From Phycomyces blakesleeanus NRRL 1555(-) (taxonomy: Eukaryota; Mucoromycota; Mucoromycetes; Mucorales; Phycomycetaceae), in assembly GCF_001638985.1 (NCBI RefSeq), contig NW_017265135.1:2781223-2845222 (forward strand): 64,000 bases of DNA, given 5' to 3'. Both the position numbers and the translations under genes were made by a program. The notes under the pieces are model-generated. The model made no database searches, was not told the DNA's origin, and saw only the letters and a program-made list of their open reading frames with translations. This document shows positions 23,677 to 36,100 of the stretch, in pieces (position 1 is the stretch's first letter; each line of letters begins with the position of its first letter).

Positions 23677-26528
23677 TAATATTGTATGTTCTTTTCTTAT
23701 GAAAGAAATGGATAATGTACGTATAATGAGGTTTGATGTTTTGGGGGGAAGCACAATATATGTGTCCGTTTGACTACAAAATAGTTTATCTCTAAACCAA
23801 AATAAGGAAAAGAGACAAGTATATAAACAGCTACACTACCTAAGAGCGACCAATAATTTAATACTAACGACAAGCTCAATTTAGCTTTTAATAAATAAAT
23901 AAAAACACTAAAAAAAATTAAAAGCAACCAAAAATGTCTACAGTAAAACTATATGTATGGTCCCTTTATTGACATGACAAAATCAAGATCACTCCTTTTT
24001 TTTTTTTACTATTATTTCGGTAAAGCCTATTTCTTTTAGTGTTCAATCATACCAACCAGTTTTATTTCATTTTTTGGGGGGATGAAAGGGATGGTGAGTA
24101 TAAGGGTAAAGGTAAAGATAAGGGTGAAGTCAAGATTGAGGTTGAGGTTGAGCGTGCATATTATTCTGTCGTACTACTTACACAGAAACATATATTTGAG
24201 AGTGCATTGACTCTGGTGCTACTTTCTCCTATAAATAGACCTCCTTGAACATTCGATCATCACAATTAATCAACATGTTTTGTAAATTGTTTTTTAGATC
24301 AGTACCATTGATCCCTTGGTAACCAACCTTTTTTTATAAGCTCCTATCTTTGTGTGTGTGTGTGTGTGTGCGCATATATTCTTCTTTTGCTTCGAGAACA
24401 TCCCATATATATATAATACATAATAATAACTCTCCATCTCCACCTCCCCCTCCACCTCCTTAAATTAAGAATACTCCTACGACATAAGCTTTATTCTTTT
24501 CGTTCTCTTTAATTCTTTATTCCTTCGTTTATCTTCCTCTAGAATTGAAGGAAGCCAATAGATAAATATCTGTGTAGATATATGAACCTATCAAGAAGAA
24601 AGACAGATAAAGACATATTAGTACAGATACTTGTTTTCTTTCTTGTTCTTATTTATTATCAACCAATATTAACTTGATACAACACACATAATTAAACATT
24701 ACTAACTAACCACATCTTCATCAGTCTTTATGAAAATAATGATTTATAGGAGAGAAATTTATTATCGTTCAAATAATAGTATTGCATTGTTTTGTGAGGA
24801 TTACTGTGGTCTAAACGCCACACGGGTTCCCCGCCAAGTCTAGTAAAATGCCGCCAATTTAATTACTAGATTTTGCTTGCTTTTTTTTTTAGTTTTACCA
24901 AATGGTTTGTACTTTGAATTTTCTTTTATAACACACACATATACATACTAGTAACAATACTAATACCCAATTTTCAAGAGCAGAAATCCAACTGAGCACA
25001 TGTAAACTAAAAGGAAATATTGTGCACTGATACTCGTAAGCTTTATTGTAGGCTTGAAACCTGAATAATAGGTATCTACATAAATAGTTGTACTGTAAGA
25101 TCTCATTAATAACTATAAGAGACAAAGGTTAATGGATCAGAAAGAGAATAAAATTGAAAGCGAATTAATTTTGGCTGTATAGTTTCTGATCTATTCAATT
25201 ATATAATAAGCCTTGGTAGTATCATCTATTTTTCTCTTTCATTTTCACACCTGTTTCAGTAGGTAAGAAAAAGAAAAAGAAGATCTTTGATGGGAGCAAT
25301 TACTACTAGTATCAGAAACTAAGGATTGGAAACCTCGACTAAATGGCTGTCGAGGAATATTCTACCATTTTTTCGATTAAACAGAATGTAGTTATTTATC
25401 CAAGGCAAGCATAGTCTTACGCTAATATGATAATATACTCAGCAAAGAAGATACCGTTTCTCGTAAAGTTTATACCAGACCTCCGATTTTGTTCTTTATT
25501 ATTAATTCAAAAGTTTCCGAGATATTTTTTTTACAATCTATATCTACAGACTGAAACTACGCTTTTTTTTCCAGAGGGAAAAAGAAAAAGAGATACTACA
25601 ATGCTCTGTCAAGAAGTTATACAAAGTGCTTTTGGTTATATTGAACCCTGAGAAAATGCTGCTTAATCTCTTGATCATCTGTTTCAGCATGAATGATGAG
25701 CTTTTATCAATGCGTTCTATAGTAACTTGCTTATGCTCCTTATAAAACATTGTCTATATTTTTTTCTCATTTCTCAAAAATTCTAGAGGGCTTATTTCAT
25801 AATATCTGGTCAATTCTTATATAATAAAACTTTAAACTTTCTGTTGTTTCGAAGCGACAAAATAGCTCTGACACTTATGAAAAAAAACAGCGGAAAAGGA
25901 AAGAGTCTAAAGAAAATTACTTTATCGTGATTTGTCTACAGCCTATACTTAGACACTTCTTTTTCAATTATTCTCTCATGACAAGATGGGTACCGGAATT
26001 TCTATAATACAGTATATTTACATGACTATTGCTTCATTGATCTATTCTATCATTTTCAAGACAATGTAACCAGATGTTGTTTCTAAAAGAAATACTTAAT
26101 GCGATACTCTTATATACCTAAAATGTGATATATCCTTAGGTCTATCCTTCCAGCTAATAAAGGCTCTTATAGATATATATATGTTATATCTGTACAGAGG
26201 CTGAATGTTCATATTAATATAATGTAGAGAATTGATATCCAAGAACAAGGGCACGATTTATCAGCGTATATACAGCCCAAAGGAGTCAATGCCCGTATAA
26301 CAGTACATACCTAGAAAGGCGGCGTTTTTTAGAGCACATTATATCCATAAAAGAAGATTATTATTATCTTTTTTTTTTAAAAAAAAACACGTGCGACATA
26401 GAATTTTACCGAGTACGACTTTAGTTTTCAAAAACGGTGTATAGTTTAAATCAAATTAAAAAGGGGGGAGGGAGGAAAAGGAAGGGGCGTTTTTTTCTAG
26501 CCTACTTTATTTTATATAAGAAGTCTTT

Positions 26529-27205
26529 ATGGCATCCGCATTCTTCTATGGGACATTGATGTCTGATGACGTTTTGTTGAGAGGTAAATCTTATCAATTT
26601 ACGTTTCATCACAAAAGACTTACCCTGCGCAGTGCTATGTGGACCATATGCAACTCCGGATATAAAACAACAAAAGAAAGACGCTCTTCAGTTACGACCT
26701 GCTTCTCTTATTGTGCGTAAAGCTCATTATTGTTATTATTATTTAAAAAAAACACACACATCAAATGAACCAATAGTTTGACAAAAAAAAACATTAGGGT
26801 CATCAAAGATTCGCTCTTAAAGGTCTGCCTTTTCCTGGCATCATTAGAACAAAATCTGAAGATCAAGTACGTGGCATACTTTGTGAAGGATTGAATGCTA
26901 ATGATGTAATGCGTCTTGATGAATTCGAAGGACCGGTAAACATTATAATTTCTTTTTTTTTTAAAAAAAAAAGGACAAGTTATATAGCACATTCTAACTG
27001 ATAATAAAACTAGGAATATGACCGCTCTACTGCTGCTGCCATGGTAGACGGACAAAGAGTGCCTTGTCAGGTTTACCTTTGGATAGGTGGAGAACAACAT
27101 TTAGAAAGTCATGATTGGGAATTAGAAGGATTTGTTAAAGGCGCTCTTGTAGACTGGCTGAAAGATAGGAGTGAATTCAATATGTCCGACACATTAGACA
27201 TATAA
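26529..27205 (+). CDS. AIG2-like gamma-glutamylcyclotransferase-family protein
   Basis: Four exons (26529-26583, 26633-26712, 26798-26935, 27014-27205) give 154 aa. The N-terminus ASAFFYGTLMSDDVLLR carries the family's YGTLM substrate-loop motif; then VLCGPYATPDI, FALKGLPFPGIIR, VRGILCEGLNANDVMRLDEF, and EGPEYDRSTAAAMV, where the first Glu of DEFEG is the expected catalytic residue. The family includes gamma-glutamylamine cyclotransferases and plant AIG2; the substrate is not predictable. The junction from exon 2 to 3 uses donor GTGCGT and is the least certain (residues LI|GHQRF). Intron 3 contains a T10A10 palindrome (26953-26972). Same strand as seipin, 300 bp upstream of it. Confidence 0.85.
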
Positions 27206-27505
27206 AGCATCTCTTATATTACTACTCTTATCATTTCTTCTTGTTATTCTTCTTTTCCTTTTTTAATTAAAAATATATACGGACACGATCAAGAAGGTAT
27301 TTTTACTTTCTTACTGTCGGGACCACAAAACCTTTGTAGATTTTTTATTTTTTATGTTTTTGGGGGTGAGGTTATTTTTCTCGGGAAGGAATGAGACAAG
27401 TGTAAAGTTTACACGGTCATGTCAGACAATGATGAAATGGTAAACGTAATCTACAAGATGAGGAAAATAAAATAAAAACCTGTTACTGAGATGACATGCT
27501 AGTCC

Positions 27506-28733
27506 ATGAGTGATTCTTTGATCTCTTTGCAAAGCAATGAGCCTGTCGATGACCAACCTGAGCAAAATGGCCTGTCATTTCAAACTTGGCTTACCATGAC
27601 AAGCTCGCTTGCTCACAGAATATCCCTTCCAATATTACGAACATTTTTCAATCCTACGGCACAACTTGTGGCCATACGGTCGGTTGTTGCGATTGCAGTA
27701 ATCATTTGGATTATTATGACCAGCTTAACGTCCTATGTTACATTTTATCGACATTTTATGCCAAAGCAGATGCACATTGAGCCTGTCTATTTACAATACA
27801 TGCATACTTCGTTGTCTAAATGCATTAATCCTGAAGGCTGGGTTGATTTGAGAAGAGGAACTGAGTATGGGGTAAACAAAACGATAAATCAAACAATAAA
27901 TATAAACAATATACTTATGCAACTTTATATATATATATATGGTGTAGCCTCTTAGACATGGTCAAGCCTATGATATACATGTATCTCTAAATCTTCCTAC
28001 TTCAGATATTAACTTTGATATTGGCAAGTAAATGTGGCTAATAAAAAAATGAGGCAAAGAAGAGAAGAAGGGACCCAGTATAACAATGGTACCCAATAGG
28101 CAACTTCATGGTCAAAGTAGAACTTTTGACCACAAATGGATCCACGGTGGCCCACGGTAGTAGACCGGTAAGAAATCAAACATACACATACCATATATGT
28201 ATATACATATATTTAACACACAAAATACTTCATTTCTTAGGCTATTTTGGCTTATCAATCAAAAACCCACAGGATCCTCAGGGTCTTGACGGGAGCAGTG
28301 CCGCTCTTGATGGGTCTCACACAAGAAAGCCAGAATCTTTACATTCCATTAATGGAAGAGTATGTGGAGAATTACAAAACACCAATTACACATATTCGTG
28401 TCCTTTTGTCAACCTGTCGTTTACAGGTCTACAATGCAACAGTACAGCTCCGTACCAACTTCCATGGTCTAAGGTAATATGCATACTGTGAAACCATAAG
28501 TGTGTAATAATTAACCATCCGATAGATATTACATGTACCATTATCGCATCCCCACTGCAACTGTGTTTGTGGTGGCATTTGCCATTATTGAGCTTATTTG
28601 TGCCGCATTTGCGTGGCGTCTAATTGTTCGGATCTTTTGGTCAAATCAAGAGGAGAAAGTACAAGAGCAAACCCCACAAGAATATACATATGAATATTCA
28701 TCCGACGCATCTGGTATAGACCCACACGACTAG
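27506..28733 (+). CDS. SEI1: Seipin (lipid-droplet assembly protein)
   Basis: Five exons (27506-27871, 27948-28023, 28100-28167, 28241-28473, 28526-28733) give 316 aa. Architecture is that of seipin: cytosolic N-terminus; first membrane segment near 57-72 (RSVVAIAVIIWIIMTSL); an ER-lumenal domain with YDIHVSLNLPTSD, GNFMVKVELL, SRPAILAYQS and THIRVLLSTCRLQVYNATV; and a second membrane segment near 265-290 (ATVFVVAFAIIELICAAFAW) before an acidic cytosolic tail. Seipin oligomers at ER-lipid droplet contacts control triglyceride flow into nascent droplets. Intron 2 (28024-28099) appears to be a GC-AG intron with donor GCAAGT; only this choice keeps the conserved GNFMV in frame. The gene converges with the CCCH gene, 141 bp between stops. 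Confidence 0.93.
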
Positions 28734-28874
28734 GAATGCCGTGTAGTCTTTTGATCGAATTGATCATTTTTTATATATTTCTTATATTCTGAAACAATTA
28801 GAGCTTATAATACATTTTTAAAAGAAAAAGAAAAAAGAAGGGAAATAAAATGTATCCTTTTAAGATCAATACAT

Positions 28875-31145
28875 TTACTGTTCTTGAGGGATTTGCTGTT
28901 GTTGCTGCTGTTGCTGTTGCTGTTGTTGTTGCTGTTGTTGTTGTTGTTGTTGTTGTTGCTGCTGCTGCTGCTGCTGTTGTTGTTGTTGGTCTAGCTGTTG
29001 TTGTTGCTGCTGCTGTTGGGCGTACATGTTCTGCTGGCTACGGTTTTGATGACTACGTACAGGCTCTTGAATATCCTCAGGATGCAGGAAAATACAGTTC
29101 TTTCTTTCGAATCGGCACGCATCACCGTTTCTATAAACACGAAATTCCAATTAGTAAAAATAAAATAAAAGAAAGAAAATTCAAGGGGTTTACCCTTTAC
29201 ATAAAAATTACCGGCAGATTATATAGGGGTGGTGGAATTTGCACTTTTTGTTAGTGCATGCTGGCCAGTGGTTGCACCGTGCCTTGATTGGGGGTGTATA
29301 TTTTTGGTGCTGGCTCTCAATCATCTGAGTACGAGTCATGTACTTTTTGAACTTCTTCTTATTTTTGTCTCCCTCAGCGTCGGCCAAGACAGTTTCCTCA
29401 TTTGTTTTGTCCTCTAAGCCAGTGGTAGCAGCGCTTTGGGGTGCATTCTCCTGATCGATAGTGAAGATCTGTTGCCACTGCATGTTGTAAAGTGGGGCAG
29501 GTTGTCCCTGTGGCTGTGCCCAGTAATTACCAGCACTGGGGGTAGCCTTGCGGGGGGTGGTCTGTGCAACAGGGGGGGTCTTGTCACCGGCAAGAGTGCT
29601 GGGACCAGATGATGACGAAGAGGATGTCTTGGAAGGAGCAATGTTAAAAGATGGTGCGACGGTGGCGGGTTCTACAGGTGTTTGAGTTGGCAGGGCAGGG
29701 AAATGCTCTTCAATTAAATCCTTGTTTACAGCGACAGGCTTGGGTACATCTTTCGATTCAGCAGGAATATCAGCAGTGGTTTCAGTAGCGGTGTCAGTAG
29801 CGGTGTCAGTAGCGGCATCAGTGGCGGCATCAGTGGCGGCATCAGTAGTCGTACGTTCGAGCATAGTGCTCTCAGTAAGTTCCAAAATCACCATTGACTC
29901 TTCCATTCCATTATCCTTCAGCTCATCAAGTTCTCCAATAAGTTCATCCTCGTTGATATCTTCAGTCAATTCCAAAATCACCATTGAATCCTCTAAATGA
30001 TCATCCTTGATTTCCTTAGTTTCCTTTACAGTATCTTTGGTAGTTTCCTTGATCTTGGCTTCTACAATGGCATCCACCGCGGCTTCAAGTGCGGCTTCAA
30101 GTGCCGCCTCTTCAATTGCAGTTTCTTCAACGATTTCCTTTTGGGTTTCTTCAACTAGTTGTTCGGCGGTTTTAGTTTTCAATTGTTCATCAGATTGGGC
30201 ATTTTTCTGGTCGATATCAATAGCCAGCTCTTCTTTTGATTCTTTTTCCTTGAGTGGTATGGTTGTCTTTTCTTTGACAATCACTACATCTATTTTTCCT
30301 TTGTCCGTTACAATATCTTTCACAATCACTTGTTCTGTTGTGCTTTCTTCGTGCTTAAGTTGGTCAGTTTCAATAGTGGTGTCTAGAAATACAAAGTCAA
30401 AGGAGTATGTTTTAGTTGGTTTAGAGTGGCTTGTAATATTGGCTTACCTTTGGATGGAGGAACTACAATCTCCGTTTTCTGTGACTGTTCTTCAGAGGGT
30501 TTGTTTGTCTTTACCAAGGGCTCAGATGGTGTGGGTGCATGGGTGGAATCGGTTTTTTTAATGTCGCGGTCAGTGGTGGTCTTGGTGTGTGTGGTCTTGG
30601 ATTTCTTGGTACCTATTCGGTATAATAATTAGGACTGGTATTGCAATTATATTATTATTATTATTTTACAGTAATATAATAAAGAAATCGGGTAAGGTGG
30701 CTTTATTGTCAAGGAGTCACAGCAGCACACGGTATATTATGGTTGTATGGGAAATAATAGGAGACTAGGTTTACTTATATCCATGCCCCTTCTCCCTCTC
30801 TATTAGCTAACTCCTTTTTTTGGGCTATTTCTTCTTTTTGCATACTACTTTTCCCTTCCCCCTCTTTTTTTATTCCCTTCTTTTGTGTGTATTTATGTGT
30901 ATTTTACCGTTTCTCTTTTTTAATTATAAAGAAAGAAATATAGCGGAATTTTGTAGAATTACGGAATTGAACAAGAAGTAGTATGTGGATATAAAAAAAA
31001 TACCTCTATTGGGATTGTTGAAGAACGAAAAATAAATAAGCGTGCCGACTGTCAGGACAGCAAGAGAGCCGGCTATAAGTACAGGAGGCCTTCTAAAGTC
31101 TTGCATCGTCATGAATTTCCGAGGCTGCCAGTCCGATGTCTGCAT
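28875..31145 (-). CDS. Membrane-anchored Nab2-type CCCH zinc-finger protein with polyQ tail
   Basis: Four exons (31145-31004, 30612-30448, 30382-29212, 29130-28875) keep phase and give 577 aa. A short N-terminal stretch leads to a hydrophobic segment at about 21-42 (PVLIAGSLAVLTVGTLIYFS), probably a membrane anchor with the rest cytosolic, followed by a Lys/Thr-rich linker. The middle is long, acidic and disordered, with a duplicated SMVILELTE motif, TDAA repeats and a DLIEEHFPALP motif. Near the end lie two Nab2/ZC3H14-type fingers: CNHWPACTNKKCKFHH (CX5CX4CX3H) and CRNGDACRFERKNCIFLH (CX5CX6CX3H). The protein ends in a Gln run. It is probably a poly(A)/RNA-binding protein tethered to ER or mitochondrial outer membrane. 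The exon 1 link rests on splice phase only; if wrong, a soluble protein would start further in. Confidence 0.72.
28895..29019 (-). repeat. CAG/CAA (polyglutamine) repeat in last exon of CCCH gene
   Basis: A mixed CAG/CAA run encoding about 40 Gln with one Leu-Asp interruption. On the plus strand it reads as a false Val/Ala-rich frame. Confidence 0.9.
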
Positions 31146-31702
31146 GGCGTGGAAAGACGGAACGAAGAGAAAGAAAGAGGAGAGAATACAAGACCATTCC
31201 ACATTCAAGTAACCTTGGAGAAGGATCCATTGAGAATCCGCCGACCAATTGGACGCGTCGACAGCTGTCAAAAAAAAATACAAGATGCTGGTACGATTTT
31301 TTGGTTTTATTTTTGTATAGTTCTTTTTTTAATATAAAGAAAGAGACAAAAATAAATGAAAAACTATGCTCAAGTTTGAACGTCTTTGTTTTACAGTGAA
31401 TATGATTTGCAGCTTACTCTGAATACTGTATGTATGTGTGTGTGGAAACGTATTATTTTTTAAAAAAAATAAATAAATCAAAAATTAAAGGCTTTTGGGT
31501 TGTTGGTGAGTTCATTTAATGAATTTGGTGTTAAGCGTTGTGCTGGGTCATCAAAAGTATTAGGACATTTTGAGTGTATTTTTTTTTTTGCCATTTTACA
31601 GCCGGGGATAGTTTTGGATTTCTGCATTTACACACGCACAGAGAGCGAGAGTGAGAGAATATTTCTAAATTATTTAATAAATATTCAAAAAGGCTAGAAT
31701 TA

Positions 31703-31737
<35 letters not shown>

Positions 31738-32156
31738 AATAAATAAAAAGGTGATTTGTATTTATATATGTGAAAGTGTGAATTTTTCTATATATTTTTT
31801 TATTAAATGAATAACAATCAAGAGTTATAATTTATACAATACATTCTCAAGTTTAATACAAGCCATAGAGCCATAGAGCCATAAAGCCAAAAGGCCAAAA
31901 AGCCAAAAAGCCAAAAGAAATACAGCCCAAATACGGACCCCATCATTCCAAGCGAAGAGATACAAAGGTGACGCACAGTTTAACCTCAGAAGCTCCTCTG
32001 TTACTGTAGCCCAGATTTACTTCTCTTTCTCCCTCTCTCTTTTATTTTTTCTTTCTCTTTTCTTTATTTATTTATTTTTCCTTTTCTTTCCTTTTATTTA
32101 TTTCTTTTTTTCTTCTTTTTCTTCTTCTTCCTTTGGATATTAACACCAAATACACC
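31146..32156. other. Divergent promoter region of the CCCH (-) and Rab11 (+) genes
   Basis: About 1 kb. Contains a T6A8 junction (31456-31469), an (AAAT)n tetranucleotide array at about 31698-31749, a GCCATA/GCCAAA repeat at 31861-31918 and, just upstream of the Rab gene, a long pyrimidine-rich leader (32010-32140) typical of highly expressed fungal genes. Confidence 0.6.
31861..31918. repeat. GCCATAGA/GCCAAAAA tandem repeat
   Basis: Seven degenerate 8-9 bp units, AGCCATAG drifting to AGCCAAAA, upstream of the Rab11 gene. Confidence 0.75.
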
Positions 32157-33198
<1,042 letters not shown>

Positions 33199-36100
33199 AA
33201 AGAGAAAAAGGATTTTTATTCTGTCTTTTTTTTTTAGTTTGTTGTTGTTGTTTATTTTCAACATCCTTATTTTAGTTTAGATGCGATGCGATGCTTCTTA
33301 TAACACGTAAAAGAAGTGTTTTTGGTATCTTTAGTCTTCATTCCCTACATAATATTTCATTTATTTTCTATATATACAAATATATATATATTATTTACAT
33401 ATCTTTAGATCAGGTTTGATATTTTTTATTCTTTTTAGGAAATATCATATTTGTTCAATGTTTGACAACTGTACTGTCTAGATATTTTTTATTAATCAAA
33501 CCAATAAGTGGATCAGACACACTATATACACAATATCTTTGAATTGGGGCCCTCATTATTGTTATATACGAATATGTTTTCAATAACATAATACTATCAA
33601 AAATATAATAAATTAAGTTAAACAAAAAAAAAGGGAATACATTTTTCGGTGTGGGAATCACCAGAATATTCAACGTCCCCCGTATTTCCGATATACATAC
33701 AGACACATTGAAACTTATAACTAACCAAGTTTATTAAGTATATCTATCATACGGTCTTAATTGTTTAATTTTACAATGGCTAAAAGACAATATAAAGTAT
33801 AAATTACACTGTATTTATTTTATTGAATATACTCACGTAGCTATTCAGAATTGTAAGTCTGATGCTAATTAATTAACCCAAACAAAGTATTCGCCTTGCA
33901 AGCTATAAGCTGGCTATTTTAATTAAATTTTGAAATTATGCATAGATATCAAATTGTATCAATCTCTGGTGAATCGGGAAAATATTCATCCTTTTACCTT
34001 CCGCTAGACCATCCTCCGCCTTTCTCTTGATTTATTTCTTTCAAGAATAAGATATGAGCCAACGCTTGATATTGACTCTCTAATAAATCCAGGTCTTCAT
34101 TTTAACGGTTCTGTTTGTCTGGATTAGCCTATTTTTTTGGGGGGACAATGCTTTATTAAGTTGTTTGGAGAAATTCCCTACAGTTTGATTTTCAATCATC
34201 TTATTCCTTCATGATTCTCTTCTTCTTGTTCGAACTTCTTTTGGAACATTGAGATAATACATGACTTGTATTAAAGTTATAAATATTTTAAACAAGTATT
34301 TGTTTCGTGTTCTTAATATTATTATACTTTCTGGATATATATAAATTGTATCTTCATTATTTTTGATCCACAATAAAAAAAAATAAGGGTGAAAAATTTG
34401 AAATTGAAACATATGTAATTGAGGGAAGATATTGTTTAACTAAAATATTAAATTAATCCCAAAAAGCTTCTAGGGGTCTCTTATTAAGTTCAACTTTTTT
34501 TAGCATAGTGTATACATATGTAAAGCCTTCACAGCAAACAATGTCTAACGTACTGTTTTAAATCGATATATTTATTTTTTACAAATACATATATAAATAT
34601 ATGTATTAAATTGACATCCTACTTTTTACTTCTATAAAAGTATAGAATCCCCTATTTTAGTATATTAGCAAAAATAATTACAATCAGTATGTATGCAAGT
34701 ACAAAGGTAACAAGGCTAAAATATTGAATATTATACATACGTTAATTGATTAATTTGTTAAAGATAAATCTTCAGTGTACATATATATATATATAGTCAC
34801 AGCTGATATATTCTACATTATTATCCATAAGAGTTTATCAGTTCTACATCTTGTTCATTCGTTTCAAAATCTGCTGTAATAAAAAAAAACAAAAGAAAGA
34901 AAGAAATTGAAAGATACGTAACTGAGAAACCAAACAGGGTAATCAAAAACTACAAGCCCAGTCCTGGGAGGGTGACTAAAATTATAATAATAAAGTACAA
35001 ATATACTTTACTCATACGACACCCAGTGGATTAGCTCTCCAAGGCGAAGGACGACCAGCCGATCGTCAAGAATGAAGGAGGATACAATGTCTTTAAACCC
35101 ACACTTCTAATTCTACACTAATATACATTTAACTTCAAACATCATACCAAAGATCCTAGACACAGCCAGAACTCTTTCAGGGCTTCACATTCTACTCCCT
35201 GGTAAGCGATATTACCGTTTAACGGTCTGAGCAGACGAGCCGGAAGACCTCCCGACGAATGCCCCTACCAAATAATAAAGATAGACCTGATATATTAACT
35301 TATATGTTACACGAAAGATATGATTCGAATATTCTAATCCTGTTGGCTTAGACTTCATATATACAAAAAAGAGGGAGGAGAAAAGTGCTGAGATGGTTTG
35401 TTTTGCTGTATATGTTGAAACGATTATGTACCGAGTAAACAGAGCCCAATAAGATACCCGCAGGCTCTTCAAGTTATGTGAGACAGAACTATAGTCTGCG
35501 CATAAAGGGTGTGATCCTACCCCAGCTTCATTGGCACACATCGATATTTTTTCGTACAGCATTTAATGAACTCGTTAGATAGACTCTATTTTTTAGACAA
35601 AATTATTCAATCGAAACACGCTAGCATCTTTGCATGTTAAGTTGGTAATTAGTAAATATGGTAATTCAGCAGATTTTTTCACACAATGACAAGAACAAGA
35701 GTACTTTGCTGGTCTGATAGGTATTTCTCGCTTCTGGTCTATTGTAAGGAATAAAAAGGTTATCCTTTGCTCAAGAGTAATGCGCATGAACTTGATAGCA
35801 TTAACCATCCTTTCGTTTTCTTAAAACGTTAAAAACTGGACATATTAAGCGCCTATTTAAAAATAAAAAAGCGAAAGCATGTTTACATTAGTTTGCAACA
35901 CCGAAAGAAACACAGTCGAGCTGGCTTTGACATTGTTGGTCTTTACATTCATCACTTGCCTAGTATGAGTAAAAGCAGAGTTAAAGGATGGGAAAATAAC
36001 TAAACAGATGCGTAAGCCCTTAAAAAATGTACGCTAATTCAGATTATATCAGCATTTATCTGTGAAGTAATCACTTACCAATTGCATTTTTTTTTATAAT

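Larger units (their letters stand above)
18618..26528. other. 7.9-kb AT-rich gene-free region
   Basis: No frame longer than about 127 codons, and the longest are low-complexity (repeat-driven at 18718-19101). Contents seen: GT/CT microsatellites at 18765-18795, a T14A12 palindrome at 19615-19640, TA/GT runs at 21663-21690 and 22648-22680, AATCA pentamers at 23590-23622, a TACTGC hexamer array at 23641-23676, a GGTAAA/GGTTGA-type repeat at 24090-24155, and GT runs at 24350-24372. No transposon, tRNA or splicing-compatible exon was recognised. The right end is the promoter of the AIG2-like gene. Undetected non-coding RNAs or strongly decayed elements are possible. Confidence 0.6.

Noticed and set aside
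28850..29254. 134-codon plus-strand frame rich in Val and Ala
   Set aside because: It is the antisense of the CAG/CAA repeat and last exon of the CCCH gene.
29722..30561. Plus-strand Ser/Val-rich frames
   Set aside because: Antisense of the acidic Thr/Ala/Glu-rich region of the CCCH gene.
35212..35562. 116-codon minus-strand frame
   Set aside because: Overlaps the more protein-like plus-strand relic; no recognised motif.
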